A stretch of 64,000 bases of DNA from Lachnospiraceae bacterium 10-1. GTDB taxonomy: Bacteria > Bacillota > Clostridia > Lachnospirales > Lachnospiraceae. Below, in pieces: positions 26,594 to 35,778 of this stretch. The translations under genes were made by a program, and so were the position numbers. The notes under the pieces were generated by a model, which did not search any database, was not told the DNA's origin, and saw only the letters and a list, made by a program, of their open reading frames with translations. How positions within the stretch are numbered: position 1 is the stretch's first letter; each line of letters begins with the position of its first letter. The stretch covers positions 62,001 through 126,000 of the forward strand of contig KE159822.1 in the NCBI GenBank assembly GCA_000403495.2, in the 5' to 3' direction.

Positions 26594-27523
26594 ATGGCAT
26601 TGTGGATATTTTCATTCTGTATCATGGCGATAGAGGCGTGGGGATATGTGTATTTTTTTGATACTTTTTTGAAGAAAAAGGATGCAGGACGGTTACAAAG
26701 GTGCAGATATATTGTTTTGTATCCTGCTGTAGTGGCATTTGCATTGTCTGTGAAGTATGTTGGCTCAATGGGAATCAAAGTCATGTTGGCAGTGTTGCTC
26801 CTGGCAGTGTTCTGTGGACTGTTTTATAGGACGGACTGGAAACAGAGCATTTTCTTTGCCATGCTCAATTATTCACTGTTATTCCTGACAGATATTTTAT
26901 TGCTGCTGACCGAGAATGTACTGGCTTCCAAGGATAAGTTGTGTGCCTTAGAGTATGACTTTTTGTATATTCCGATGAAAATGGTCTGGATTCTGCTGCT
27001 TTTCATGATTCGCAAAATATGGAAGGGCAGGAGCAATTTCAGGGAGCTTTCCCGTAAGGAATGGGGGGTGTTCTTTATGGTACCGCTGCTCACTGTGGCC
27101 TCCATGCTACTTATGTATTTTTGCTACAGTGGGGAGAGAAAGGTTCAGACGGCATACCTCTTTCTGTCGGTGGGGCTGATATTCATCAACATCTTTGTCA
27201 TAGAGCTGATGCAGGGAATCCTTGAAAAAGAGGAACTGCTCCGGGAAAGCGCGCTGGCGGGCCAGAAGAAGGAGAGCCAGCTTGCCCATTACCGGGATAT
27301 GCAGGCAGTCTATGAGCGGCAGGGGAGGAATGCCGTCGTCCACGTCAAGCTGGTGCAGGAGGGCGGGAAGCTGATCTTTTCCGTAAGGAATCCCGTGGTA
27401 GAGAAAGTGGAGGTCACGGAAGGCACCGGCCTGTCGAACGTGAAGGCTGTGGCGGACAAATACGGGGGCGATTTCGCCGTTTCCTGCGACGCGGAAAAGT
27501 TCCAGGCGGTGGTGATGTTATAA
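26594..27523 (+). CDS. AgrC-type sensor kinase, copy 1, catalytic core deleted
   Basis: 309 residues versus 416 in copy 2. Six membrane spans occupy residues ~1-200, as in AgrC-like peptide sensors, followed by the dimerisation helix ESQLAHYRDMQAVYERQGR. The sequence then jumps to NAVVHVKLVQEGGKLIFSVRN. Compared with copy 2, 107 residues are gone in frame, including the phosphorylated His of RKMHDYKNQ and the N-box NLLDNAIHE. The G-box GTGLSNVKAV remains. It cannot autophosphorylate, but it can still sit in the membrane and might bind signal or dimerise with copy 2. Confidence 0.85.
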   Translation: MALWIFSFCIMAIEAWGYVYFFDTFLKKKDAGRLQRCRYIVLYPAVVAFALSVKYVGSMGIKVMLAVLLLAVFCGLFYRTDWKQSIFFAMLNYSLLFLTDILLLLTENVLASKDKLCALEYDFLYIPMKMVWILLLFMIRKIWKGRSNFRELSRKEWGVFFMVPLLTVASMLLMYFCYSGERKVQTAYLFLSVGLIFINIFVIELMQGILEKEELLRESALAGQKKESQLAHYRDMQAVYERQGRNAVVHVKLVQEGGKLIFSVRNPVVEKVEVTEGTGLSNVKAVADKYGGDFAVSCDAEKFQAVVML

Positions 27524-27534
27524 ACTTTATGGTC

Positions 27535-27566
27535 ATTTCGTGCAATTTATAGTCACTTGGTGTAAT
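27535..27566 (+). promoter_or_regulatory. LytTR-type paired site ahead of the MSMNVN gene
   Basis: ATTTCGTGCAAT (27535) and ACTTGGTGTAAT (27555), start-to-start 20 bp, immediately after the kinase stop and 105 bp ahead of the gene at 27671. No strong -10 was found; TATGAA near 27605 is a possibility. Confidence 0.6.
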
Positions 27567-27670
27567 CGCGGTTGGAAATGCGGGTGTATCTGCCGATGGA
27601 TTTTATGAAACGGCAAACTGTATGCGGACCAGGGTTGGCACAAAAATATTAAGTCAAGGAGGATGATAGT

Positions 27671-28264
27671 ATGTCTATGAATGTGAATGGAAGCACACAG
27701 CAGACGGGAACTGAATGGTACCAGAACATGAAGATGCAAAAGCCTGACAGGAATGCTCCGGAGGCGCAGCCGCCGCAGGCTGACAGGGCGGTGAACATCA
27801 CAATCTCAAGGGAGGGGCTTGAAAGCCTGCAAAACGGTGGCAGGGCGAGAACCCATGAGGGCGTGGTGAAGCAAAAAGAGTCCATAATGCAGGTGTCAAA
27901 GTCCATAGAGGCAAGTTATGGACACCGCCTGTCTGAGGAAACCGGGAAGCTGAAAGGGCAGAGGGACAGCGGCGCATACAGCTTTTCGGACAGGGCTGCG
28001 GACTATGTAAGGGCATATGGGAACCTTTACGATGAGATCGTGCAGGGGTATAAGGACGGCATGGCGGAGCGTTATGTGGAGGATGAAAATTCTGAAACGG
28101 GGTTCCGTAAGATGACGCTTGATGAGGAACTGGCCGGGCTGGATAAGGCGTTCCAGAAGATAGCTGACGGTGCAGGTGTTAAGGAAATGATTTCAGGCGA
28201 GTTCAAGAGGCTGGCATCCAAGGCCGGGAGCAGGCAGACAGCATTCACGGAAGTGAATTGTTAG
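27671..28264 (+). CDS. unknown protein beginning MSMNVN
   Basis: 197 residues, no signal peptide or membrane span. A polar, Pro/Gln-rich N-terminus (MSMNVNGSTQQTGTEW) leads to a helical body (SDRAADYVRAYGNLYDEIVQGYKDGMAERYV). AAGGAGG precedes the start. Its N-terminus matches that of the protein at 53625 and resembles that at 54944, both in the second LytTR block. It sits behind a LytTR paired site, so it is probably switched on by the AgrA-like regulator. I do not recognise a function. Confidence 0.65.
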   Translation: MSMNVNGSTQQTGTEWYQNMKMQKPDRNAPEAQPPQADRAVNITISREGLESLQNGGRARTHEGVVKQKESIMQVSKSIEASYGHRLSEETGKLKGQRDSGAYSFSDRAADYVRAYGNLYDEIVQGYKDGMAERYVEDENSETGFRKMTLDEELAGLDKAFQKIADGAGVKEMISGEFKRLASKAGSRQTAFTEVNC

Positions 28265-28315
28265 TAAAGTGGGTTTTGCCAAAAACAAGTGGAAGAAAAG
28301 CTGGTGTGCAGGTGG

Positions 28316-28351
28316 TTCTTATAAAATGAATATGGTAAAATTTTATAAGAA
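28316..28351. promoter_or_regulatory. 12-bp perfect inverted repeat ahead of 28367
   Basis: TTCTTATAAAAT and its exact complement ATTTTATAAGAA, 12 nt apart, ending 15 nt before the next start codon. Probably an operator overlapping the promoter, or a hairpin affecting translation of the next gene. Confidence 0.55.
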
Positions 28352-28366
28352 ACGAGGTAAGGCTAT

Positions 28367-28735
28367 ATGGAAAAGAAAATTTATATCACAGAGGAAGAAC
28401 GGACAAAGTGTCAAAAGGTGGCAGATGCATTTGCAGAGCTGTATGAGATGGAGAATATCGTAGTGCTTGATGTAGGTAGGTATGGCTTTGTAATGCTAAA
28501 ATATTATAATCTGCCACATGGTTTTGAAGATGCCATAACTTTTACAGACAGTGTGGAACTATTTGAAGATTTGTGGGAAGAATGGCTGAATGCAAAACTG
28601 TATTTACTGGCAAAAGGCACACCGTTGCTGGAGAAGGGCTATAAAGGTGTGTTTGAGGGTTTGCCGGAAGAAAAACAGTCGGAACTTATCATGAGGAAAG
28701 CTACTTTTGCAAAAGCGGCAGAGATATATCTATAA
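28367..28735 (+). CDS. hypothetical acidic protein
   Basis: 122 residues, soluble and acidic. Features are a helix TEEERTKCQKVADAFAELYEME, a beta-like NIVVLDVGRYGFVMLKYY, and an acidic centre DSVELFEDLWEEWLNAK. No known family. It has its own inverted-repeat operator, a CGAGG ribosome site and a terminator at 28793, so it is a single-gene unit inside element B. Confidence 0.6.
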   Translation: MEKKIYITEEERTKCQKVADAFAELYEMENIVVLDVGRYGFVMLKYYNLPHGFEDAITFTDSVELFEDLWEEWLNAKLYLLAKGTPLLEKGYKGVFEGLPEEKQSELIMRKATFAKAAEIYL

Positions 28736-28792
28736 TGTTGTTTTTGTGAGGAAAATGGAACGGTAGTTGGCGAATAATCAAAGGTTAGAAAG

Positions 28793-28816
28793 GCTCTGTG
28801 AGATGCAGAGCTTTTC
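28793..28816 (+). terminator. terminator
   Basis: GCTCTG-TGAGATG-CAGAGC followed by TTTTC; it ends the single-gene unit at 28367. Confidence 0.65.
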
Positions 28817-28876
28817 TTATTTGTGTTTTATGAAAAAATGGAATGAATGAGTGGGATTTCGCCGTAATCGGCATTG

Positions 28877-29014
28877 TGGAAATGTCGTATAACTGGCTAT
28901 CTTATGGAGTTGTGGGTAACTCTGTTTGCAGGATGTGGGAAAGCTGCACTTTGCTTTTCCATGTCCTGCAAACAGAGTTATCCATGACGGAATAGTCAGT
29001 TATGCACATTTCCA
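28877..29014. repeat. long imperfect palindrome upstream of pst
   Basis: A 138-bp inverted repeat. Inner arms TAACTCTGTTTGCAGGA (28917) and its exact complement (28964) form a 17-bp stem around a 30-nt loop. Outer arms start TGGAAATG and end CATTTCCA with mismatches between. It holds no gene. It may be a relic of mobile DNA or a large RNA hairpin; no T-run follows. Confidence 0.6.
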
Positions 29015-29045
29015 TGATGCAGTTTTTATGGCAAGTCTGTTCATT

Positions 29046-29100
29046 TTACAAAAATTTGACATAAGTTATGTTTTTGATTTTACAAGCAGTATTTATGATA
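29046..29100 (+). promoter_or_regulatory. Pho-box promoter of the pst operon
   Basis: TTTACA (29046), TTGACA (29057) and TTTACA (29080) lie in 11-bp steps (0, 11, 34), followed by a -10-like TATGAT at 29095. Gram-positive PhoP binds TT(A/C/T)ACA repeats in 11-bp phase, so this should be the phosphate-starvation promoter. The operon starts at 29147. Confidence 0.65.
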
Positions 29101-29146
29101 AAAAGCGTAGAAGAAAATATCACAAAGAAAAAAGGAGAAAATTATT

Positions 29147-29956
29147 ATGAAAAAAATTGTTACTTTTGTTGCCACTTTATCACTTGCACTCGTAGCTATG
29201 ACCGGATGCGGGAAGGCGGACAGCAAAACAGTATCTACGGATGGCTCAACCTCTATGGAAAAAGTAATCGGTGCTTTGGGCGAAGCTTTTGAGGAAAACA
29301 ATTCCGGTGTAACCTTTACATATAACCCTACCGGTTCCGGCTCCGGAATTACGGCTGTGGCAGAAGGACGCTGCGATATTGGTCTTTCCAGCCGTAACTT
29401 AAAGGAAGAAGAAAAAGCGCAGGGATTGACTGAAACGGTGCTTGCGCTTGACGGGATTGCTGTCATTGTAAATCCGGATAATCCGGTAAATGACCTTGAC
29501 CTTGAAACGATTAGCAGGATTTATAGAGGGGAAATAACAAACTGGCAGGATATAGGCGGCAATGATCTGGAAATTGTCCTGATTGGACGTGAAGCCGGGA
29601 GCGGTACAAGAGATGGCTTTGAATCCATTACGGACACGGAGGATGCCTGCAAATACCGTCAGGAGCTTACATCTACCGGGGATGTGATTACAACGGTGGC
29701 AGGCAATCCGGCGGCAATCGGATATGCTTCCCTTGCATCTGTAAAGGATACGGTAAAAACCCTTTCTGTCGGCGGTATTGTACCTGCGGAGGAAACGGTA
29801 AAAGATGGTAGCTATGTGGTGCAGCGTCCGTTTGTGTTAGTGACAAAGAGCGGCGCAGAGCTTTCGGCAACTGCACAGAAATTCTTTGATTATATTACTT
29901 CATCTGAAGCAGGTGAGATTATCTCATCTGCGGGTGCAGTACCAGTAAATAAATAA
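29147..29956 (+). CDS. pstS: phosphate-binding lipoprotein PstS
   Basis: 269 residues. A lipoprotein signal ends at AMTGC (Cys at about residue 21). The phosphate-binding fold is evident: DGSTSMEKVIGALGEAF, GSGSGITAVAEGRCDIGLSSR, and REAGSGTRDGFES, which supply the Ser, Asp, Arg and Thr contacts known for PstS. It captures phosphate outside the cell and delivers it to PstCA. First gene of a seven-gene operon. Finding this housekeeping operon inside an integrative element is unusual. Confidence 0.95.
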   Translation: MKKIVTFVATLSLALVAMTGCGKADSKTVSTDGSTSMEKVIGALGEAFEENNSGVTFTYNPTGSGSGITAVAEGRCDIGLSSRNLKEEEKAQGLTETVLALDGIAVIVNPDNPVNDLDLETISRIYRGEITNWQDIGGNDLEIVLIGREAGSGTRDGFESITDTEDACKYRQELTSTGDVITTVAGNPAAIGYASLASVKDTVKTLSVGGIVPAEETVKDGSYVVQRPFVLVTKSGAELSATAQKFFDYITSSEAGEIISSAGAVPVNK

Positions 29957-29994
29957 TCCGGCGGATTATGAAAGGTTTTGGAAGGTGAAGTCAA

Positions 29995-30864
29995 ATGAAC
30001 AAAAAACAGTTCATGGAGAATGCCATACATGGCATATTCCTGATACTTGGTCTGATTACAGTTGGCTGTGTACTCCTGATTACTGTTTACCTTGTCATAT
30101 CAGGGATTCCGGCTATCCGAAAAATAGGAGTTTTGAATTTCCTTTTCGGGAAGAAATGGGCTTCTACAGCAGCACAGCCACAATATGGGATTTTTCCGTT
30201 TATCCTTACCAGTATTTATGGTACGGCTGGCGCAATCGTACTTGGAGTGCCAATTGGCTTTATGACAGCAGTTTATCTTGCTAAGATTGCGCCGTTAAAA
30301 ATAAAAACCGTTATTGAAACAGCGGTAAGTTTATTGGCTGGCATTCCGTCGGTAGTTTATGGGCTTGTGGGAATGATGGTGCTTGTGCCAGGGATACGGA
30401 TTGTTTTCCATATCCCCGATGGAGCCAGCCTGTTTGCTGCTATCATTGTACTTGCAATTATGATATTACCCTCAATCATTAAAGTGTCGCTTACGGCATT
30501 AGAAGCTGTTCCAAAGGAATATGAGGATGCTTCCCTTGCGCTTGGTTCGACACCGATTGAAACATACTTCCGTGTATCCGTTCCGGCGGCAAAAAGCGGC
30601 ATTGCGGCGGCTGTTGTGTTAGGCGTTGGCAGGGCTATCGGCGAGGCTATGGCTATTATGATGGTGGCGGGGAACGCCCCAAATATGCCGAAAATTTTTC
30701 AGAGCGTCCGTTTCCTTACAACCGCTGTGGCAAGTGAAATGTCTTATGCGGCTGACGGAAGTTTACAGAAACAGGCATTATTTTCGATTGCGTTGGTTTT
30801 ATTCCTCTTTATCATGCTGATAAATGCCGTATTAAATTTCTTTTTGAAACAAAGCAAGGAGTAA
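29995..30864 (+). CDS. pstC: phosphate ABC permease PstC
   Basis: 289 residues with six membrane spans. The permease coupling motif is seen as EAVPKEYEDASLALGSTPIET and the region GRAIGEAMAIMMVAGN is typical of PstC. Pairs with PstA in the inner membrane. It starts 38 nt after pstS and is followed by pstA after 6 nt. Confidence 0.95.
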   Translation: MNKKQFMENAIHGIFLILGLITVGCVLLITVYLVISGIPAIRKIGVLNFLFGKKWASTAAQPQYGIFPFILTSIYGTAGAIVLGVPIGFMTAVYLAKIAPLKIKTVIETAVSLLAGIPSVVYGLVGMMVLVPGIRIVFHIPDGASLFAAIIVLAIMILPSIIKVSLTALEAVPKEYEDASLALGSTPIETYFRVSVPAAKSGIAAAVVLGVGRAIGEAMAIMMVAGNAPNMPKIFQSVRFLTTAVASEMSYAADGSLQKQALFSIALVLFLFIMLINAVLNFFLKQSKE

Positions 30865-30870
30865 ATATAG

Positions 30871-31734
30871 ATGGAAAAACAATCAATTTCCCTTAGAAGG
30901 AAAACATATATTACAGCCATGCGTGTGTTGATGGGGATTTCCGTATGCATTACTTGTGCATTGGTATTATTTTTGATTGGTTATGTATTGTGGAAAGGGC
31001 TGCCGAATGTATCTTGGGAGCTGCTTACTACGAAACCGAGTTATCTGTCTGACCGGATCGGGATACTGCCGGATATTCTTAACACAGTCTATATTGTAGC
31101 GGCAACTTTGGTATTTGTTCTCCCGCTTGGAGTTGGTGCGGCGATTTATCTTACAGAATATGCCAAAAATAAGAAACTGGTAGAAATGATTGAGTATGCA
31201 GCCGAAACCTTATCAGGGATTCCGTCTATTATTTATGGACTTGTAGGTATGCTGTTTTTCTGTCAGTTTTTTGGTATGAAAACTTCCCTCTTAGCGGGGG
31301 CATTTACTTTGGTAATCATGAATCTGCCTACGATTATGCGCACAACGCAGGAAAGCCTGAAAACAGTACCGCAAAGTTACCGTGAAGGTGCTTTTGGGCT
31401 GGGAGCTGGAAAGTGGCGTGTGATTTATACCGTTGTGCTTCCAGGTTGTATTGATGGAGTCATAACAGGCTGTATATTGTCAGTGGGGCGAATTTTGGGA
31501 GAATCAGCGGCACTTCTTTTTACGGCTGGTTTTGCCCATGCCCTGAACGGGATTCTTGAAGGGCTTGGCAGTGCAGGGGCAACATTGACGGTCGCATTAT
31601 ATGTCTATGCAAAAGAAAACGGGGAATTTGGTATAGCCTTTGCAATTGCCGCTATCCTGATGATTTTGACCATGTTCATCAATCTGTCGGCTACACTGGC
31701 GAGCAGATATTTCCAAAAAAGGAGAAATGTATGA
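30871..31734 (+). CDS. pstA: phosphate ABC permease PstA
   Basis: 287 residues with six spans. Motifs: [19 protein letters not shown], coupling helix [19 protein letters not shown], and [15 protein letters not shown]. The stop overlaps the pstB start by 4 nt. Forms the phosphate channel with PstC. Confidence 0.95.
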   Translation: MEKQSISLRRKTYITAMRVLMGISVCITCALVLFLIGYVLWKGLPNVSWELLTTKPSYLSDRIGILPDILNTVYIVAATLVFVLPLGVGAAIYLTEYAKNKKLVEMIEYAAETLSGIPSIIYGLVGMLFFCQFFGMKTSLLAGAFTLVIMNLPTIMRTTQESLKTVPQSYREGAFGLGAGKWRVIYTVVLPGCIDGVITGCILSVGRILGESAALLFTAGFAHALNGILEGLGSAGATLTVALYVYAKENGEFGIAFAIAAILMILTMFINLSATLASRYFQKRRNV

Positions 31735-32510
31735 ATAATATAATGAATCATGACAAAAATCCTGCCATGGTGGTAAAAGACCTGTGCCTGTGGTATAGCA
31801 GTACACAGGCTTTGAAAGATGTAAATATTGAGATTGAAGGACAGAGCATTACGGCACTGATTGGCCCCTCCGGGTGTGGGAAGTCTACTTTCCTTAAATC
31901 GTTAAACCGAATGAATGACCTTATCGCTGGTGTACGGATTACAGGAGAAGTGTATTATAGGGGCGATAATATTTTTGATGCAGATGTCGATGTCAATGAG
32001 CTTCGCCGCAGTATTGGCATGGTTTTTCAAAAGCCGAATCCTTTTCCTATGAGCATCTATGACAATATTGCTTACGGGCCGAGGACACACGGAGTGAAAA
32101 ATAAGGCAAAATTGGACGATATAATAGAACGCTCTCTGCGTGGGGCGGCAATCTGGGATGAAGTAAAGGACAGGCTGAAAAAATCGGCATTAGGACTGTC
32201 AGGCGGTCAGCAGCAGCGGCTCTGCATTGCCCGTGCATTAGCGGTAGAGCCGGATGTGCTTCTGATGGATGAGCCTACAAGCGCACTTGACCCTATTTCC
32301 ACATCTAAAATAGAGGAACTTGCAATGGAACTTAAAGAAAAGTATACTATTATCATCGTAACGCACAATATGCAACAGGCTGTGCGGATTTCCGATAATA
32401 CGGCTTTCTTTCTCCTTGGCAATTTAATTGAGTATGGAAATACGGAAAAGATGTTTGAGCAACCAAAGGACAAGCGGACGGAGGATTATATTACGGGGAG
32501 GTTTGGATAA
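31731..32510 (+). CDS. pstB: phosphate ABC ATPase PstB
   Basis: 259 residues. Walker [10 protein letters not shown], PstB-specific SLNRMNDL and [16 protein letters not shown], signature LSGGQQQRL, Walker [14 protein letters not shown], and H-loop THNMQQA. Drives phosphate import. Overlaps pstA by 4 nt and phoU by one base. Confidence 0.96.
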   Translation: MNNIMNHDKNPAMVVKDLCLWYSSTQALKDVNIEIEGQSITALIGPSGCGKSTFLKSLNRMNDLIAGVRITGEVYYRGDNIFDADVDVNELRRSIGMVFQKPNPFPMSIYDNIAYGPRTHGVKNKAKLDDIIERSLRGAAIWDEVKDRLKKSALGLSGGQQQRLCIARALAVEPDVLLMDEPTSALDPISTSKIEELAMELKEKYTIIIVTHNMQQAVRISDNTAFFLLGNLIEYGNTEKMFEQPKDKRTEDYITGRFG

Positions 32511-33154
32511 TGAGAAGTCGTTTTGATGAACAGCTTGCTATGCTGAATAAAGAGCTTACCCAAATGGGGGCAATGTGTGAGGAAGCGATTGCCGCTGCTT
32601 CAAAAGCATTAACTATGGGCGACATAAAGCTGGCAGACAAGGTTTTATCCCTTGATGGAGAGATTAACCGGATGGAGCGCACAATCGAAACACTGTGTTT
32701 GAAACTGCTGTTACAGCAACAGCCGGTAGCAAGGGATTTACGGCAAATATCTGCAGCCCTTAAAATGATTACTGATATGGAACGTATTGGAACACAGGCG
32801 GCGGATATTGCGGAAATTATCACGTTTCTTGACGGAAGGACTGGAGGGGAATGTGAACAGATCCGGTTTATGGCAGATGCGGCGAGCCAGATGGTTACAG
32901 AAAGCATTGACGCTTTTGTAAAACAGGATGTAGTATTGGCTGGTGCGGCGATTGACCGTGATGATGTGGTTGACGATTTGTTTTTACAGGTCAAGTCATC
33001 TCTGATTAAGCTGATAGCAGAAAAACCGACAGACGGAGGATATGCGCTGGATTTACTGATGATTGCCAAATATTTTGAGCGTATCGGGGATCATGCGGTA
33101 AATATTGCAGAGTGGGTGGCTTTTTCCGTGACAGGAGAACATAAAGGAGCATGA
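32510..33154 (+). CDS. phoU: phosphate transport regulator PhoU
   Basis: 214 residues of two three-helix bundles, each with the metal-binding E/D-x-x-x-D pattern (ERIGTQAADIAEI and ERIGDHAVNIAEW). Links the Pst transporter to the PhoR kinase and keeps the kinase off when phosphate is plentiful. Overlaps the regulator gene by 4 nt. Confidence 0.94.
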   Translation: MRSRFDEQLAMLNKELTQMGAMCEEAIAAASKALTMGDIKLADKVLSLDGEINRMERTIETLCLKLLLQQQPVARDLRQISAALKMITDMERIGTQAADIAEIITFLDGRTGGECEQIRFMADAASQMVTESIDAFVKQDVVLAGAAIDRDDVVDDLFLQVKSSLIKLIAEKPTDGGYALDLLMIAKYFERIGDHAVNIAEWVAFSVTGEHKGA

Positions 33155-33834
33155 TTATGAAAGTATGGTGTGTGGAAGATGATGACAGTATCCGGGATAT
33201 TGAGGTATATACGCTTAATTCCACTGATTTTGAAGCAAAAGGATTTTTGGATGCAATAGCCTTTCGTGACGCTTTATCTATGGAAAAGCCGGATTTGATA
33301 ATTCTTGATATTATGCTGCCCGGAGAGGATGGCGTGGAACTGCTGAAATTTTTAAAAGACAGCCCTGACACTTGCAGGATTCCCGTCATCATGGCAACTG
33401 CAAAAGGCATGGAGTATGATAAAATCCAGAGCCTTGATTTAGGTGCGGATGATTATCTTGTAAAGCCTTTTGGGATGATGGAGATGGTTTCCCGTGTGAA
33501 AGCGGTACTCCGCCGGTGCAATCCTACAGAGGTAGAACATCTTTTGAAAGCCGGGGGGCTTGTTGTCAATCTGGACGAACATACAGTTTCCATTGATAAT
33601 GAAAGAATACAGCTTACCTTAAAAGAATTTGAACTTCTCCGGCTGTTCCTTTCCCGTCCGGGCATCGCATTTTCCCGTGACCAGCTTTTTAATGACATAT
33701 GGGGAGCTGATTATGTCAGTGAAACGAGAACGGTTGATATGCATATCCGTACTCTGCGTGTAAAACTGGGGGATTATGGGAAAATGATTGAAACAGTGCG
33801 TGGTGTTGGTTATAGGTTAGAGGTGCAGGCATGA
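33151..33834 (+). CDS. phoB: phosphate response regulator (PhoB/PhoP type)
   Basis: 227 residues, OmpR family. Acidic pair EDDDS, phospho-acceptor in LIILDIMLPGEDG, Lys in LVKPFG, winged helix ending SETRTVDMHIRTLRVKLG and ETVRGVGYRLE. Located between phoU and the kinase and overlapping both by 4 nt, so it is the operon's own phosphate regulator. It would bind the TTTACA repeats at 29046 and 35522. Confidence 0.9.
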   Translation: MIMKVWCVEDDDSIRDIEVYTLNSTDFEAKGFLDAIAFRDALSMEKPDLIILDIMLPGEDGVELLKFLKDSPDTCRIPVIMATAKGMEYDKIQSLDLGADDYLVKPFGMMEMVSRVKAVLRRCNPTEVEHLLKAGGLVVNLDEHTVSIDNERIQLTLKEFELLRLFLSRPGIAFSRDQLFNDIWGADYVSETRTVDMHIRTLRVKLGDYGKMIETVRGVGYRLEVQA

Positions 33835-35477
33835 CAAAGAAAATTTTTAAATCAATTATGGTTGTAGCGGGGGCTGTCCTGATTGCAAGCCTTGTTATCA
33901 TCATGGGATGTCTTTACAGTTATTTCAGTAATGTTCAGGGAAAACAGTTGGAGGATGAACTGTCTTTAGCTGCCATAGCCGTTGAAAAGGATGGACGGAA
34001 CTATCTGGAGGAATTACAGTCAAGGGAGTACCGTCTGACATGGGTTGCTGAAAATGGAGATGTTATATATGATACACAGTCTGACGGGGAAAGTATGGAA
34101 AACCATGCGGACAGGGAAGAAATTCAAGAAGCCCTGCGGAATAAAGAGGGAAAAAGCTCACGTTATTCCACGACTCTTTTAGAAAAAACACTTTACTGTG
34201 CAAGGCGGCTTAATGATGGTTCAGTATTAAGGATTTCTGTCAGCAGCGTTACGATATGGGTGCTTGTTTTGGGGATGATACAGCCGATTTTAATTGTAGT
34301 TGTTGTAACACTCATTTTATCAGGAGTATTAGCAAGCCGTATTTCTAAACATATCATGGAGCCGTTAAACAGACTTGATTTAGAAAAACCGCTGGAAAAC
34401 GATACTTATGAGGAGCTGGCTCCCCTATTAAACCGTATCAATAAACAGCATAAGCAGATTGATATGCAGTTGTCGGAACTCCAAAGGAAAAATGATGAAT
34501 TTGCACAGATTACATATGGCATGACGGAAGGGCTTGTCCTTTTGAATGAGAAAAATATAATTCTGAACATTAATCCTGCCGCGCTGAAGCTGTTTCATAC
34601 GAAACGTTCCAGCATAGGTAAAGATTTTCTGACAGTAGAGAGAAGCCATAATGTGAGCCACGCCATACAGGACGCATTTTCAAGTGGACACAGCGAAATC
34701 CGCATAGAACGTGAGGGAAAAGAGTATCAGATCCATGTCAACCGCATTGAATCTAACGGTATTGTAATTGGGGCGGTTGTTCTTGCCTTTGATATAACAG
34801 AAGCAGCTTTCGCAGAAAGGAACAGACGGGAGTTTACTGCCAACGTATCACATGAATTGAAAACTCCGCTGCAATCCATAATGGGGAGTGCGGAGTTAAT
34901 GGAGAACGGTCTTGTAAAATCGGAGGATATGACACGTTTTGTAGGGCATATCCGCACAGAGGCAGGGCGGCTTGTAACATTAATTGATGATATTATCCGT
35001 TTATCCCAATTAGACGAGGGATGCGATATGCCGTTTGAAAATGTTGATTTATGTGAGATCGCATCTGAGGTGATGGCAGGACTGGCAGATATAGCAGCGG
35101 CAAAAGATATTGAAGTGGCTTTAACAGGAAAAAAGGTTTATATTAAAAGTGTCCGGCGGCTCTTAACAGAAATTATTTTTAACCTCTGTGATAATGCTAT
35201 CAAGTATAATAAGAACGGCGGTACGGTAGAAGTAGCTATAAGCAGTCAGGAAAATAGTGCCTCGATTACGGTGAAGGATTCGGGAATCGGCATACCGCCG
35301 GAACATCAGGCAAGAATCTTTGAACGATTTTACCGTGTAGACAAGAGCCGCTCTAAGGAATCAGGTGGAACGGGATTAGGACTATCTATTGTAAAACATG
35401 CTGTACAATACTTGAATGGCAAGATTGAACTGCAAAGCAGCCTGGGGCAAGGAACGGTTATACAGATTATTTTTTAG
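33831..35477 (+). CDS. phoR: phosphate sensor kinase PhoR
   Basis: 548 residues. N-terminal span (about 9-30), an extracellular domain of ~105 residues, a second span (about 142-165), then HAMP-like linker and a PAS domain (ITYGMTEGLVLLNEKNIILNINPAAL). The H-box is ANVSHELKTPLQS, N-box FNLCDNAIKYN, G1 DSGIGIP, F-box FERFYRVDKSRS, G2 GGTGLGLSIV. Domain order matches Gram-positive PhoR. Last gene of the operon. Confidence 0.93.
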   Translation: MTKKIFKSIMVVAGAVLIASLVIIMGCLYSYFSNVQGKQLEDELSLAAIAVEKDGRNYLEELQSREYRLTWVAENGDVIYDTQSDGESMENHADREEIQEALRNKEGKSSRYSTTLLEKTLYCARRLNDGSVLRISVSSVTIWVLVLGMIQPILIVVVVTLILSGVLASRISKHIMEPLNRLDLEKPLENDTYEELAPLLNRINKQHKQIDMQLSELQRKNDEFAQITYGMTEGLVLLNEKNIILNINPAALKLFHTKRSSIGKDFLTVERSHNVSHAIQDAFSSGHSEIRIEREGKEYQIHVNRIESNGIVIGAVVLAFDITEAAFAERNRREFTANVSHELKTPLQSIMGSAELMENGLVKSEDMTRFVGHIRTEAGRLVTLIDDIIRLSQLDEGCDMPFENVDLCEIASEVMAGLADIAAAKDIEVALTGKKVYIKSVRRLLTEIIFNLCDNAIKYNKNGGTVEVAISSQENSASITVKDSGIGIPPEHQARIFERFYRVDKSRSKESGGTGLGLSIVKHAVQYLNGKIELQSSLGQGTVIQIIF

Positions 35478-35521
35478 CAAGATAAAAGTGATGTGGTGCA
35501 GTTTTCCTAAAAAACCTGTAT

Positions 35522-35576
35522 TTTACATAAATTATACAAAACATAACTTTTATATTTTACAAAGCATTCATAAAAT
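35522..35576 (+). promoter_or_regulatory. second, orphan Pho-box promoter
   Basis: TTTACA (35522), TATACA (35533) and TTTACA (35556) repeat the 0, 11, 34 spacing seen ahead of pstS, and TAAAAT follows at the same distance (35571). Only a five-codon frame (ATG at about 35620) follows before a terminator. The phosphate-controlled gene that stood here has been lost. Confidence 0.5.
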
Positions 35577-35643
35577 TATCTTTATAAATATTCAAAGCAA
35601 ACGCTGACGGTAATTTTATGAAAAATATATAGCGCATGAGCTT

Positions 35644-35687
35644 AAGAATGGCGGTTTTATTTGAATGTAAAACTGCCATTCTTTTTT
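35644..35687 (+). terminator. terminator of the pho operon
   Basis: AAGAATGGC...GCCATTCTT with a TTTTTT tail; the inner arms GTTTTA/TAAAAC extend the stem. Confidence 0.8.
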
Positions 35688-35778
35688 ATAGACTATCAGT
35701 AAGGGAAAAGATATGATTAGAAAAAAGCAAAAACTGTATACACACCAAAGACAAAAAATAAAGAATAATTGCACACAT

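Noticed and set aside
28877-29014. Origin of transfer
   Set aside because: No relaxase nearby and no known nick-site sequence could be identified; structure alone is not enough.
32491-33069. 192-residue minus-strand ORF
   Set aside because: Antisense to phoU, Ser/Ile-rich as expected from a mirrored helical gene.
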